The translations under genes and the position numbers were made by a program. A DNA stretch of 64,000 nt from Aequorivita sublithincola DSM 14238 (GTDB lineage: Bacteria; Bacteroidota; Bacteroidia; Flavobacteriales; Flavobacteriaceae). The stretch covers positions 2,445,001 to 2,509,000 of the forward strand of contig NC_018013.1 in the NCBI RefSeq assembly GCF_000265385.1. Direction: 5' to 3'. Under the pieces are notes generated by a model that made no database searches, was not told the origin of the DNA, and was given only the letters and a program-made list of their open reading frames with translations. Positions 1 to 9,038 of the stretch are shown one piece after another. Each line of letters begins with the position of its first letter. Position 1 is the stretch's first letter.

Positions 1-477
1 ACTAACGCCGTGCTGAAGCATTGCATCCAGCTGATTTCCTTCTTCAGAAAATTGAAGAAAATCCTGCTTCAATTCACTTTTAAAAATTCCGATGGCATCC
101 ATTTTTATGTTGTCCAATTGTACGCCTTCAAGATATGCAATGTAAACTTCGCCACTTTTGATGTGTGGATGTTCGGATTGATTGTAAAGATAAGTTGCAA
201 TTTTGCGGCTCTCGTCGTGAATATTTTCCGGATTGTCAAATATTTTTGTAGTGCTATTGAACAGTTCATGAAACTCTAAATCTGCTTCGTGTGAAAATTT
301 AAAATAGTTTTCTTCTTTATCGCGAAAAGGTTTCAGAAAAAATTCTTTCAACAATGGCGTAAGCTCATCGTTAGTTTTATAAGGTTCCGCAGAAAGAAAA
401 ATCGCTTCATTTCTACTTTTGTTACCCACGCGGTGGATGGAAAGGGATTCGATGTGGGTACTAAAGAGGTTTATCAT
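1..477 (-). CDS. NdpA-like nucleoid-associated protein, N-terminal part (cut by window edge)
   Basis: The minus strand is open from an ATG at 475-477 to the left edge of the window, giving 159 codons without a stop. The protein starts MINLFSTHIESLSIHRVGNK and continues with KPYKT-like and FRDKEENYFKF segments. This matches my memory of the start of the 37-kDa nucleoid-associated protein family (NdpA/YejK) as found in Bacteroidota. Members bind DNA in the nucleoid; the precise role here is unknown. The C-terminal half lies outside the window. It is the first gene of a minus-strand run. I am fairly sure of the reading frame and moderately sure of the family. Confidence 0.75.
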   Translation of the reverse strand, partial: MINLFSTHIESLSIHRVGNKSRNEAIFLSAEPYKTNDELTPLLKEFFLKPFRDKEENYFKFSHEADLEFHELFNSTTKIFDNPENIHDESRKIATYLYNQSEHPHIKSGEVYIAYLEGVQLDNIKMDAIGIFKSELKQDFLQFSEEGNQLDAMLQHGVS

Positions 478-583
478 ATTTTTAAGTGCCTAAAGACTGT
501 AAAGTGTCTAAAGTTAAAAGTTAATTATTATTGAGTTAGAAAGTAGTGAGACTGCCCACTGATACTGAATACTGAAAACTTTT

Positions 584-1105
584 TTAATTCCAGTTTTCGT
601 CAAAATCTAGATTGTCGTAATCTTCTGGGTCTAGGTCGAATTCTTCGTCAAAATCGTCATCATCATCGCCATCAATTGGTTCTGAAGTGAATTCTTTTTC
701 AGGAGCTTCTTCGGGAATTTCTCCGTGGGAGTACATTAAATTTGGATAAATCTGACCGCTTTCAATTTCGGAAATATCGGCCAGTTCAACCATGAAAGTC
801 CACATATTTAGGAAATCGTACACATATAATAGTCGTGTGTCTTCTTTGTCAACCACATCTTCCAAATAGGTTTCGCCCATAATACGGACGCCACCTGGCT
901 CATCGCTTACGTCAAAAAGGGAAATTTCTTCGTCTTCTTCCCATAATTCGTTGGTGGTATAAAAAGAAGCCATTTCCTGCCCATCAAACCCAAAGGATTG
1001 CGTGATGGCATTATGAAAATCTTCCAAAGTGGCTGAAGATTCTATTTCGATGTCGCGGAAAACGTCTTCGTGAGTGTCGAGGATTATTCTGAAACGGTAA
1101 ATCAT
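584..1105 (-). CDS. PRiA4_ORF3-like (pRiA4b ORF-3) family protein
   Basis: The 173-aa protein starts MIYRFRIILD, followed by a domain with the pattern typical of plasmid pRiA4b ORF-3-like proteins (FRDIEIESSATLEDFHNAI, then LWEEDEEISLFDV and YVYDF.D.W). The C-terminal 45 residues are extremely acidic (runs of D and E). An upstream in-frame Met at 1129 exists, but a TAnnTTTG promoter box (1127-1134, minus strand) overlaps it, so I chose the start at 1105. The biochemical function of the family is not known to me. Single gene, flanked by short intergenic repeats. Confidence 0.8.
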   Translation of the reverse strand: MIYRFRIILDTHEDVFRDIEIESSATLEDFHNAITQSFGFDGQEMASFYTTNELWEEDEEISLFDVSDEPGGVRIMGETYLEDVVDKEDTRLLYVYDFLNMWTFMVELADISEIESGQIYPNLMYSHGEIPEEAPEKEFTSEPIDGDDDDDFDEEFDLDPEDYDNLDFDENWN

Positions 1106-1126
1106 TTTTCTAAAATTTTTGGTCTG

Positions 1127-1134
1127 CAAAGTTA
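1127..1134 (-). promoter_or_regulatory. TAnnTTTG -7 box ahead of the PRiA4-like gene
   Basis: The minus strand reads TAACTTTG, an exact match to the Bacteroidota -7 element TAnnTTTG, 21 nt before the ATG at 1105. No convincing -33 TTG was seen at the usual spacing. It helps decide the start codon of the downstream gene. Confidence 0.5.
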
Positions 1135-1182
1135 TTAAAAAGTGTTCATTATTCAGTTGCAGTTTTCAGTTTAGCTGTTGTT

Positions 1183-2202
1183 TTATTTTGAAAAACGGTG
1201 CAATACAAAAGTCATTGCAGCAAGCAAGAAAAACGCTGTTACTTGGTGCAAAACGCCTAAAATTACTGGTACATGGAGGATAAGGGTGAAAACTCCTAAA
1301 GTAAATTGCACTAAAACCAGAATCAATAATATATTTATTCCGTTTTTCTGCGGCAGGGTTAGTTGCAATTTTCGGGTTCTATACCAAATGAAAAATATCA
1401 TTGCGACTACTGCATAAGCCATATATCGGTGAAAAAATTGAACACCACTTCTGCCTTCAACAAAATTTCTCCAAAGAGGAACTTGTTCTGTGTAAACGGT
1501 TTCATGAATCCATTCGCCATCGTTCATCAATGGCCAATGGTTGTGAATTAGTCCAGCATCAAGTCCTGCAACAAAAGCGCCCCAGATAATCTGGATAAGT
1601 AGAATTGCTAATCCAAAACGAATTATATTTCGGATGTGTTTATTGATTTCTTTTTTCACAGGATACCACAAATCCATAGCCACCCAAAATGTATAGGCGA
1701 AAGTGATAAAAGCAGTAGTTAAATGCATGGCAAGTCGATAATGGCTTACATCCGGTCGGTCCACCAATCCACTTTTCACCATATACCAACCCAGAAATCC
1801 TTGGAATCCTCCCAAAAACATCAAAATTATGGCTTTTTTAATGGTGGGTTTGGTGAGTTGCTTTTTCAGAAGAAAATAGAAAAAGGGAATTATGAAAACC
1901 ACGCCCAAAAGTCTTCCAAGTACGCGATGCAGCCACTCCCAGAAATATATATCCTTAAAATCCTGCATACTGAAGTGATTGTTCAGCTTTTGATATTCGG
2001 GGAATTGTTTGTAATGGTCAAATTCCGCAATCCATTGCGCTTCATTTAATGGAGGAAGCGTGCCAGAAATAAGTTTATAACTAGAAATTGAAAGTCCAGA
2101 ATGTGTGAGGCGTGTTATTCCGCCCACAACTACCATTACAAAAATCAGGAAACATCCTGCTAGGAGCCAGTAGATTACTTTTTTGTTGTCTTTGTTTGCC
2201 AC
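1183..2202 (-). CDS. ctaA: Heme A synthase (COX15/CtaA)
   Basis: This 339-aa integral membrane protein oxidises heme O to heme A for cytochrome c oxidases. It begins with GTG (MANKDNKKV). It contains the family signature GGITRLTHSGLS at about residues 27-38, EWLHRVLGR at about 88-96, and later histidines (YRLAMHLT, HNHWPLM, FFHRYMAY, LHQVTAF) that fit the conserved heme ligands. About eight hydrophobic segments are visible and the length is right for the bacterial/mitochondrial COX15 type. It stands alone, separated from cca by a perfect hairpin at 2217-2259. Confidence 0.93.
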   Translation of the reverse strand: MANKDNKKVIYWLLAGCFLIFVMVVVGGITRLTHSGLSISSYKLISGTLPPLNEAQWIAEFDHYKQFPEYQKLNNHFSMQDFKDIYFWEWLHRVLGRLLGVVFIIPFFYFLLKKQLTKPTIKKAIILMFLGGFQGFLGWYMVKSGLVDRPDVSHYRLAMHLTTAFITFAYTFWVAMDLWYPVKKEINKHIRNIIRFGLAILLIQIIWGAFVAGLDAGLIHNHWPLMNDGEWIHETVYTEQVPLWRNFVEGRSGVQFFHRYMAYAVVAMIFFIWYRTRKLQLTLPQKNGINILLILVLVQFTLGVFTLILHVPVILGVLHQVTAFFLLAAMTFVLHRFSK

Positions 2203-2216
2203 TATATATGTTTTTT

Positions 2217-2259
2217 ATTCGTGAATTCGTGGTGGTTTTTTTACCACGAATTCACGAAT
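2217..2259. terminator. Perfect 17-bp inverted repeat between cca and ctaA
   Basis: The arms 2217-2233 (ATTCGTGAATTCGTGGT) and 2243-2259 are perfectly complementary around a 9-nt T-rich loop. It lies 3' of cca and 5' of ctaA, so a transcription terminator for cca is possible, though the T-run sits in the loop. Related ACCACGAATTCACGAA arms occur at 11405-11460 and near 35572-35612, so this is also a dispersed palindromic repeat. Confidence 0.5.
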
Positions 2260-3710
2260 TATTTTTTAGATCCAATCTTCATTTTCCCCTTTGGGGTTAG
2301 GGGGACTAACCCAATCTCTTTCCCTTTTTTCAACATAAACTCTCTTGCCGCTTCATATTCATTGGGAATATCACCTTCAAGAATTGCTTCTTTGATGGCA
2401 TCTTTTATAAGACCAATTTCGCGGGAAGGTTTTAGATTGAATGTTTCCATAATTTCTTCCCCAGAAACTGGCGGCTGAAAATTTCGAACTTGATCGCGTT
2501 CTTCTACTTCCACGATTTTATCACGTACCAACTGAAAGTTAGCGTGATATTTGTTAAACTTCTTAGGGTTTTTCGTCGTGATGTCTGCTTCGCAAAGCGT
2601 CATTAAATCTTCTACATATTCGCCTGCATCAAAAATCAAGCGGCGCACGGCACTATCAGTAACTTCACTTGCCAAAACGATAGGGCGGGAGCTCATTAAA
2701 ACCATTTTTTGGACGAACTTCATCTTATCGTTTAAAGGCATTTTTAAGCGTTTGAAAAGCTTATAAACCATTTTCGCACCCACAAATTCGTGAGTATGAA
2801 AGGTCCAACCTAGTTTTTTATCAAATCGTTTGGTTGGTGCTTTGCCTATATCGTGAAGCAATGCCGCCCAGCGAAGCCAAACGTCATCCGTGGCTTTTGA
2901 AATATTATCAACCACTTCCAGCGTATGCCAAAAGTTATCTTTATGCGTTTGTCCTTCTTTTTCATCAATGCCTTGCAATGCTACCAATTCTGGCAAAATA
3001 AAAGGTAGCAAGCCTGTTTTGTGCAAAAGCGCAAATCCTTTTGAAGGCACTTCTGAAAGCAGAATTTTGTTCAGTTCATCCACAACCCGTTCTTTGGAAA
3101 TAATTTTTATACGTTCCGCGTTTCGGATAATAGCATCCAACGAATCTTTTTCAATTATGAAATCCAATTGCGTTGCAAACCGAATGGCGCGAAGCATCCG
3201 CAATGGGTCGTCGCTATACGTTATGTCTGGATTTAAAGGCGTTCGGATTATTTTTTTCTGAAGATCTTCAACGCCGTTGAACGGATCTAACAATTCGCCA
3301 AAATTATCGTTGCTTAAACTTAATGCCAAAGCGTTTATGGTAAAATCCCTTCGGTTTTGATCGTCTTCCAAAGTGCCGTTTTCCACGGCTGGATTTCTAC
3401 TTTCTTCGGAATAGGATTCCTTTCGGGCACCAACAAATTCAAGTTCTACTCCGCCGCTTTTTAGCATTGCGGTGCCGTAGGTTTTGAAAACGGAGACTTT
3501 TGGTTTTCCAGGAAGGAGTTTTGAAACTTCTTCAGCTAAGTCAATTCCGCTTCCAACGGCAACTATATCAATATCTTTTGCCTCGCCACGTTTTAAAAGG
3601 AAATCGCGTACGTATCCGCCAATTACATAGCTTTCCAAATTTAAGTTCTGGGATGCTTTGGAGATGGTCTTAAATAATGGATTTTGAAGCGCTGTTGTGT
3701 AATGTGACAT
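2259..3710 (-). CDS. cca: CCA-adding tRNA nucleotidyltransferase with HD domain
   Basis: The 483-aa enzyme adds or repairs the 3'-CCA end of tRNAs. The nucleotidyltransferase head has [11 protein letters not shown] and the metal-binding D-I-D pair (KDIDIVAVG) at about residues 31-51. The [14 protein letters not shown] motif and RMLRAIRFA follow, then an HD domain ([13 protein letters not shown], about 287-299). The last ~15 residues are encoded by a CCCCTTTGGGG/GGGGGACTAACCCC repeat, suggesting a small repeat-derived tail. It follows tsaC with a 3-bp gap and is probably co-transcribed with tsaC and the GT4 gene. Confidence 0.93.
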   Translation of the reverse strand: MSHYTTALQNPLFKTISKASQNLNLESYVIGGYVRDFLLKRGEAKDIDIVAVGSGIDLAEEVSKLLPGKPKVSVFKTYGTAMLKSGGVELEFVGARKESYSEESRNPAVENGTLEDDQNRRDFTINALALSLSNDNFGELLDPFNGVEDLQKKIIRTPLNPDITYSDDPLRMLRAIRFATQLDFIIEKDSLDAIIRNAERIKIISKERVVDELNKILLSEVPSKGFALLHKTGLLPFILPELVALQGIDEKEGQTHKDNFWHTLEVVDNISKATDDVWLRWAALLHDIGKAPTKRFDKKLGWTFHTHEFVGAKMVYKLFKRLKMPLNDKMKFVQKMVLMSSRPIVLASEVTDSAVRRLIFDAGEYVEDLMTLCEADITTKNPKKFNKYHANFQLVRDKIVEVEERDQVRNFQPPVSGEEIMETFNLKPSREIGLIKDAIKEAILEGDIPNEYEAAREFMLKKGKEIGLVPLTPKGKMKIGSKK

Positions 3711-3713
3711 TTT

Positions 3714-4277
3714 TTACTTCCGAATAACTTTCACAGAACCATCATTTTTCAACTTTATAATCGCCGATGGTTTTCCTGATTTTTTATCGTGGTGCAAATT
3801 TACAACATAGTCCACGCCTTCCAAAATTAAAGGGTCTATTTCGGCATAGCTTTGTGGAGTTTTTTCGCCAGAAAAATTTGCCGAGGTAGAAACGAGTGGT
3901 CTTCGAAATCGTTGTATTAGTTTTTTACAGAATTCATCCTTCGTTACGCGAATTGCAAGAGAATTATCTGCTGCAATAATATTTATTGCAACGCGGATTG
4001 GATCGTCGTATATGATTGTGGTTGGCTTTTTGGCGTATTTCAAAATATCATAAGCTACTTCTGGCACGTTTTCAACATATTCGTTGAGCATTCTAAAATC
4101 GTGCACCAAGCAGATTAACGATTTTTCGTCACTTCTTTTTTTCAACTTAAAAACTTTTTCCACCGCTTCTGGATTGGTGGCATCGCAACCTATTCCCCAA
4201 ACGGTGTCTGTAGGGTAGAGGATGAGACCGCCTCTTTTTAGGATGGTCAATATTTCTTCTATTTCTTCTTTCGTCAT
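3714..4277 (-). CDS. tsaC: L-threonylcarbamoyladenylate synthase (Sua5/YciO/YrdC family)
   Basis: The 187-aa enzyme makes threonylcarbamoyl-AMP from threonine, bicarbonate and ATP for t6A modification of tRNA. Visible motifs are LYPTDTVWGIGCDA (about 20-33), KLKKRSDEKSL (the K-x-R nucleotide site) and the C-terminal STSANFSGE. It is the short form, without the Sua5 C-terminal domain. Its ATG overlaps the stop of the upstream GT4 gene by 4 nt and cca follows 3 bp downstream, so two tRNA-maturation genes are coupled. Confidence 0.92.
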   Translation of the reverse strand: MTKEEIEEILTILKRGGLILYPTDTVWGIGCDATNPEAVEKVFKLKKRSDEKSLICLVHDFRMLNEYVENVPEVAYDILKYAKKPTTIIYDDPIRVAINIIAADNSLAIRVTKDEFCKKLIQRFRRPLVSTSANFSGEKTPQSYAEIDPLILEGVDYVVNLHHDKKSGKPSAIIKLKNDGSVKVIRK

Positions 4278-5260
4278 GATACTAATTTTACTTGATTCTT
4301 CTCTGATTGATAGGTAGGGTTTTGGGTGTGAAGTGGTTCTCCAGCAATAACTTTTTTATATAGTTTTATATATTTCAAAGTCATTTTTTCGGCGTTGAAA
4401 TGTTCCTTTGCGTAACTATTACAACGTTTTGGGTCATATTTAAAATTTCGAAGTGCTTCTGCCAATTTATTAGAATCATTGGATGCTAAACCAACTTCTG
4501 GAGTTAACAACTCAGGCAGCGAACCATTTGTAGAGCAAAACACGGCGCAACCTGCATAAAGGCTTTCAATAACTACCAAACCAAAAGGTTCGTGCCATTC
4601 CACAGGAAAAACTAAGGCTTTGGACTTTTCCATTACCTTCATTTTTTCAGCATCGTCTAACATTCCCAAAAAAGTGATATTTGGATTTAAAATATATTTG
4701 AAACCACGTGTAAAATTGCGAGAAGTCCAACGTTCGCCACCCATCACCATTAGTTTTCCTTTCGCTTTTAAAACAATTTTAGCAGCTCCGAATACGTTTT
4801 TTACTCTTACGGATACTTTTCCTAAGAAATGGAAATAGGTTCGCGGTTTATCTAAATCTGGCGTACCGTAATCTTTCCAATACAAGCCATTATAAACGAA
4901 AACGTCAGAATTATGACGTTCTGCTTGGTTTTTTGAAATAAAAACGGTGTTGGGGTCTATGTGTTCGTCTGGCTTCGGATTGCCGTGCATTGTTATAATG
5001 TAGGGCTTATTTATAGACTGTCTCGGTGGGTAATTGAAATGTACAATATCAACATTTTCCGGTATTTGATCGTTGAGACTTTTGGTATGGTCTAGTGCGA
5101 TGCTGTCGGCAAAATCGCCAGTAAAACCGTCTGGAACTAAGAAAGTTACTTTATGGCCAAGTTCGTTTAAACATTTCCCAAGCCCCCAAATAACACGTTC
5201 CGTTCCTCCGTATTTTAGCGCGGGAATTGGGCCAGACCAATCGACTATTAAAATGTGCAT
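4274..5260 (-). CDS. Glycosyltransferase family 4
   Basis: The 328-aa protein from the start MHILIVDWSGPIPALKYGGTE has a GT-B fold pattern: an N-terminal acceptor half with YGGTERVIWGLGKCL and a C-terminal nucleotide-sugar half with the GT4 signature EPFGLVVIESLYAGC. An 18-codon upstream extension exists but does not look like a GT4 N-terminus, so I used the ATG at 5260. It probably acts in surface polysaccharide synthesis like the neighbouring glycosyltransferases. Donor and acceptor cannot be read from the sequence. Confidence 0.85.
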   Translation of the reverse strand: MHILIVDWSGPIPALKYGGTERVIWGLGKCLNELGHKVTFLVPDGFTGDFADSIALDHTKSLNDQIPENVDIVHFNYPPRQSINKPYIITMHGNPKPDEHIDPNTVFISKNQAERHNSDVFVYNGLYWKDYGTPDLDKPRTYFHFLGKVSVRVKNVFGAAKIVLKAKGKLMVMGGERWTSRNFTRGFKYILNPNITFLGMLDDAEKMKVMEKSKALVFPVEWHEPFGLVVIESLYAGCAVFCSTNGSLPELLTPEVGLASNDSNKLAEALRNFKYDPKRCNSYAKEHFNAEKMTLKYIKLYKKVIAGEPLHTQNPTYQSEKNQVKLVS

Positions 5261-5378
5261 TGTAATTTCTTTGGTTGTTAATCTCGAAGTTCGTTTGATA
5301 GTTCTGAATTTCAAAATTAAGTTATTGCGAAGGTATTGATTTTGAATTTTGAAAACGAACGGTTGTTTTTATATTTCC

Positions 5379-5386
5379 TAGTTTTG
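5379..5386 (+). promoter_or_regulatory. TAnnTTTG -7 box ahead of the 5430 glycosyltransferase
   Basis: TAGTTTTG matches the Bacteroidota -7 consensus, 43 nt before the ATG at 5430. The -33 element is not clear. Confidence 0.4.
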
Positions 5387-5429
5387 TTGCCTTAAACCAA
5401 ACTAAACAATTTTTATTTTGTCCGAAACC

Positions 5430-6224
5430 ATGAATAAGCTACTAAGTGTCATTGTCCGAACAATGGGTAAGGATATGGAATTGCTTAAAAAAGCGATAGA
5501 TAGTATTTTCCGCAATACTTATCCGAATATTGAGTTAATCGTAGTGTTTCAAGGAACGGACGATGCGTTATTTCAAAAAATTGAAAGTGAAGTTTCAGCA
5601 GTTTGGGAATATAGAAAAATTCAATTTATTCAGAACAAAACCGATGAAGATGAACGTTCTAAAAACCTGAACTTGGGTCTTGAAGCTGCTAAAGGATTAT
5701 ATATCGCTTTTTTGGATGATGATGATTATGTTGCGGAGAATCATTATAAAAATTTAATTTTAGCTATTGAAAAAGAGAAAACCGATCTAGCGTTTTGTAT
5801 TGCAAATGTTGTTGATGAAAAAGGACAACCTAAACCAGGACTTTTTGAGGAAAGATATATAGACAAGTTGTCCTTTTATAAAGACAATTTTATTACAATT
5901 CATAGTTTTGTGGTTACAAGAGAAGTGATTGAACGTTTAGATTTAAAATTCGAGGAACGGCTTCAATTGGCGGAAGATTACCTTTTTTTGCTTCCAATTT
6001 ATATGAAGGAAACTGTTAGTTTTGTTGAAGAACGCAGCTGTTATTACAGAATCGTTTCCAAAGAATCCCAAAGTTTTACGGCTTATGAAGAAAGCGGAAA
6101 GCGCGACCAACAATACAAACTTCTCAAAACCTTGAGAAGACAATATAAACCATATTTTTTTCAAAAATGGTTTATGAAAACTAAAAGATTACTTGGATTG
6201 GTTTATCAGGTTGCGGAAGATTAA
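5430..6224 (+). CDS. Glycosyltransferase family 2
   Basis: The 264-aa cytosolic or membrane-associated glycosyltransferase has a GT-A fold: LLSVIVRTMGKDMELL at the N-terminus, IFRNTYPNIELIVVFQG, and the metal-binding acidic motif FLDDDDYV at about residues 92-99. The start is the ATG of MNKLLSV; an in-frame TTG lies 4 codons upstream. It converges with the next GT2 gene with a 14-bp gap. It belongs to the surface-glycan block; donor and acceptor are unknown. Confidence 0.85.
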   Translation: MNKLLSVIVRTMGKDMELLKKAIDSIFRNTYPNIELIVVFQGTDDALFQKIESEVSAVWEYRKIQFIQNKTDEDERSKNLNLGLEAAKGLYIAFLDDDDYVAENHYKNLILAIEKEKTDLAFCIANVVDEKGQPKPGLFEERYIDKLSFYKDNFITIHSFVVTREVIERLDLKFEERLQLAEDYLFLLPIYMKETVSFVEERSCYYRIVSKESQSFTAYEESGKRDQQYKLLKTLRRQYKPYFFQKWFMKTKRLLGLVYQVAED

Positions 6225-6238
6225 GTTACTTCGCTCTC

Positions 6239-7186
6239 TTAAATCTTATCAGTTTTCTCAAGCTGTTTTTGACTGTGCCTCAAAGAATGCGACAAACTTT
6301 CACCTCGAAAAAGCAGAAAATTCAGTAATACTCGATACTTCGGTTTAAAAGGTGCTTTGTAAAAATAGGTAAACAACAAGAAGTTTTTAATTGTCCAAAA
6401 TTTAAAATACCCAAGATTTTTTCGAACCACATATAAATAGGAAATCAAATGTTCTTTCTCTAGCAATCTGTTGCCAGCGCTTTTTCCTTCTAAATGAATA
6501 TAGCTTAGAATTGGCAAAAAGACAGTTTTGTAACCAAGATTTTTTAAACGATAACAAAGGTCGAATTCTTCGTAATATAGAAAAATATTAGGGTCGAAGC
6601 CTCCACATTCACGATAAGCATTTGCGTTGAAAAATAAAAAACTGCCAATCACGAAATCCACTTGGGTTGGAGCGTTTAGTTCAGCATTTATTTTAACGAT
6701 TTTTGAATCTGTTTTATATAAAAGTTTTCTTCCTAATATTTTGTAGCGAACCCCTTCAAAAGGACGATGCGAAATAGTTTTTTTACCTTCGCCATTAAGT
6801 ATTTGAATTCCGCAAAGGCCAACGTCTGTGCGGCTTTTCATAAATGAAATCATTTCAGAAAAACAGTTTTCTATAAAAAGTACGTCACTATTTATAAAGG
6901 CGAAATAATTTCCAGAGGCTTCTTGCGCTCCAAGCAAATTTCCAGCGCCAAAACCAAGGTTTATTTGGCTTCGCACTACTTTGCAATCGTTTGTATTTTG
7001 AAATGTATTTTCAAGTGAAACCCCTTCGTTGTTTGCGGATGCATTATCTACAATTATATATTCCACAGAAAAATCGTGAGGCGTATATTTTTTAATCGAA
7101 GCCACACAATCCAAGGTTAATTGAAAAGTATTATAATTAAGAATTATGACCGAAACAAGCGGTTTTGCGGAAGTTGTTTTTTCCAA
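6239..7186 (-). CDS. Glycosyltransferase family 2 (rhamnosyltransferase-like)
   Basis: The 315-aa protein starts at a TTG codon (MEKTTSAKPLVSVIILNYNT); no ATG precedes the conserved N-terminus. GT2 features are SVIILNYNTFQLTLDCVASI, EYIIVDNASAN and NLGFGAGN, with FAFINSDVLF as the D-x-D-like motif, followed by FLYYEEFDLCYRLKNLGYKT, which is typical of the rhamnosyltransferase/WcaA-like subgroup. It is divergent from the 7261 gene across about 75 bp. Likely a surface-glycan transferase; the sugar is not known. Confidence 0.85.
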   Translation of the reverse strand: MEKTTSAKPLVSVIILNYNTFQLTLDCVASIKKYTPHDFSVEYIIVDNASANNEGVSLENTFQNTNDCKVVRSQINLGFGAGNLLGAQEASGNYFAFINSDVLFIENCFSEMISFMKSRTDVGLCGIQILNGEGKKTISHRPFEGVRYKILGRKLLYKTDSKIVKINAELNAPTQVDFVIGSFLFFNANAYRECGGFDPNIFLYYEEFDLCYRLKNLGYKTVFLPILSYIHLEGKSAGNRLLEKEHLISYLYVVRKNLGYFKFWTIKNFLLFTYFYKAPFKPKYRVLLNFLLFRGESLSHSLRHSQKQLEKTDKI

Positions 7187-7227
7187 AATTTAATCAGTTT
7201 GGTTTGTCAAAGGCTTTAAAAATAGGC

Positions 7228-7235
7228 TATTTTTG
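7228..7235 (+). promoter_or_regulatory. Promoter: TTTG -33 region and TATTTTTG -7 box
   Basis: TATTTTTG at 7228-7235 is an exact TAnnTTTG match and is preceded by TTTG at 7203-7206 with 21 nt between. The ATG of the downstream gene is at 7261. It lies in the divergent region with the TTG-started gene on the other strand. Confidence 0.55.
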
Positions 7236-7260
7236 TGAAACATCTAACCATTGCAAAGGT

Positions 7261-8130
7261 ATGTCTAAAAAAATTCACGTTGGCTTTTTGCTTTCTTACG
7301 ATTATGAAAACCTAAAAAAATCTATTCCGCCAGTCTATAAAGAAGCTGATGCAATTTTTATAGCCGAAGACAAGGAATACAGAACCTGGTCTGGCGAAAA
7401 GTTTGAGGTTTCACCATCATTTTACGAGTGGTTGAAAGAGTTTGATACCGAAAATAAAATTCAGATTTACAAAGAGGATTTTTACATTCCTAAACTTTCA
7501 GCGATAGAAAACGATACGCGTGAACGCACATTACTTTCAGAAAAAATGGGCGTTGGTAACTGGTTGGTGCAAGTAGATGCGGATGAATATTTTATAGATT
7601 TTAAAGGATTTGTAAAAACACTTCGGAAGTATGATAGTTTTCTTAAAAATCCTGAGAAAACGCCAGTTCAGATTGCGGGTTTTCTGATAAATATGTACAA
7701 ATACACCGATGATGGTTTACTTTATGTAGATAATCCTACAAAGGTTTTGCTCGCCACCAACTATCCAAAATACACATTCGCGCGCCAAAACCGCAAGCGA
7801 ATAATTTATACAGATAATCTTTTGATGCACGAGTGTATTTCTAGAAGTGAGAAGGATTTAATGACCAAATTAACAAATTGGGGACATTCAAAAGATTTTG
7901 ATATTGAAAAATATGTTGAAAAATGGCGCTCGGTGAACAAAGATAATTATAAAGAAATGCAAGATTTTTTCTATCTGCAACCCGAAGGTTGGAAAACGCT
8001 GGATTATATTGGTTCAAAAGATATGGAGGAAATAAAGCAACGGTTGAACCAAAAACCAGAGTTGCATCCAACGTCATTCTTTTTGTTTAAAAAGAATATT
8101 GGACAATATTTTAAACATCTTTTTAAATGA
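7261..8130 (+). CDS. Glycosyltransferase-like protein (GT2-type fold)
   Basis: The 289-aa protein begins MSKKIHVGFLLSYDYENL; a longer frame upstream overlaps the divergent gene and its promoter, so it was trimmed. The segment WLVQVDADEYFIDFKGFV at about residues 100-117 resembles the D-x-D/E motif of GT-A enzymes, and HECISRSEKDL follows later. I recognise it as a glycosyltransferase-like protein rather than a named family. Position inside the GT cluster supports a role in surface glycan assembly. Confidence 0.65.
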   Translation: MSKKIHVGFLLSYDYENLKKSIPPVYKEADAIFIAEDKEYRTWSGEKFEVSPSFYEWLKEFDTENKIQIYKEDFYIPKLSAIENDTRERTLLSEKMGVGNWLVQVDADEYFIDFKGFVKTLRKYDSFLKNPEKTPVQIAGFLINMYKYTDDGLLYVDNPTKVLLATNYPKYTFARQNRKRIIYTDNLLMHECISRSEKDLMTKLTNWGHSKDFDIEKYVEKWRSVNKDNYKEMQDFFYLQPEGWKTLDYIGSKDMEEIKQRLNQKPELHPTSFFLFKKNIGQYFKHLFK

Positions 8131-8216
8131 AACATTCATTATAATATTTTTAATATACAGCAAAATAACTATTTGGATGTTCCATATGTCCTTTAAAAAA
8201 CAAATATTATAGACAG

Positions 8217-9002
8217 ATGAAAACTTCCTTATTAATTTCAACATACAACTGGCCAGAAGCATTGGAATTGGTGCTTTTGAGTTTGCATATTCAAACAGAA
8301 AAACCTGACGAAATTCTAATTGCAGATGACGGTTCTTCTGAAGAAACAAAACATTTAATTGAAGGTTTTCAAAAGAAATTAATCGTTCCAATCCATCATT
8401 TTTGGCACGAGGATAAAGGTTTTAGGAAAGCAATTATTTTGAACAAAGCCATCGCAGCTGCAAAAGGCGACTACATAATTCAAGTGGATGGCGATTGCAT
8501 AATGCATAAGGATTTTGTGCGCGACCACAAAGCCTTGGCGCACCCCAATGTGTATCTTTTTGGAAGTCGGGTGAATATTCAAGAGGAATTTCTTCCGAAG
8601 TTATTCGCTTCACAAAAGATAAAATTCAACTTTTTTGCTGAAGGCATTAAAAAGCGAACCCGAAATCTACGTGTTCCAGCGTTGAGCAACCTTTACAAAA
8701 ACACCGATGAAGTTTCAGACAAAATGCGTGGATGCAATGTTTCCTTTTGGAAGAAAGATGTGGTCGCGGTAAATGGTTATAACGAAGAATTTGAAGGCTG
8801 GGGGAGAGAGGATTCAGAATTAATCATACGGATGATGCACAATGGTGTTTTGGGTAGAAGACTGCGTTATCGCGGGATTGTTTACCATATTTGGCACAAA
8901 GTGAAAGACCAAAGTCGTTTTGAAATTAATGACACTTTGCAGGAGAAAGCACTTGTCGAAAAAAGTAAATGGTGTGAAAAGGGGATTGATAAATACTTGT
9001 AA
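8217..9002 (+). CDS. Glycosyltransferase family 2 with galactosyltransferase-like C-terminus
   Basis: The 261-aa protein has the GT2 start (SLLISTYNWPEALELVLLSL), DEILIADDGSSEETK, the catalytic metal site IQVDGDCIMHKDF, and a C-terminal NGYNEEFEGWGREDSELIIR segment typical of the galactosyltransferase/chondroitin-synthase-like C-terminal domain. It resembles each half of the double GT2 protein at 11533. A strong hairpin at 9017-9032 follows the stop. Confidence 0.87.
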   Translation: MKTSLLISTYNWPEALELVLLSLHIQTEKPDEILIADDGSSEETKHLIEGFQKKLIVPIHHFWHEDKGFRKAIILNKAIAAAKGDYIIQVDGDCIMHKDFVRDHKALAHPNVYLFGSRVNIQEEFLPKLFASQKIKFNFFAEGIKKRTRNLRVPALSNLYKNTDEVSDKMRGCNVSFWKKDVVAVNGYNEEFEGWGREDSELIIRMMHNGVLGRRLRYRGIVYHIWHKVKDQSRFEINDTLQEKALVEKSKWCEKGIDKYL

Positions 9003-9016
9003 ACATCTCTCTATAT

Positions 9017-9032
9017 CTCCCTTCAAAGGGAG
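9017..9032. terminator. Hairpin terminator, CTCCCTT/AAGGGAG
   Basis: CTCCCTTCAAAGGGAG folds into a 7-bp stem with a 2-nt loop and is followed by ACTTTTTT on the plus strand. It lies between two convergent glycosyltransferase genes and could serve both. Confidence 0.6.
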
Positions 9033-9038
9033 ACTTTT

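Noticed and set aside
10..279. 89-aa plus-strand frame at the left edge
   Set aside because: It is the complement of the NdpA-like coding sequence, which has clear family features.
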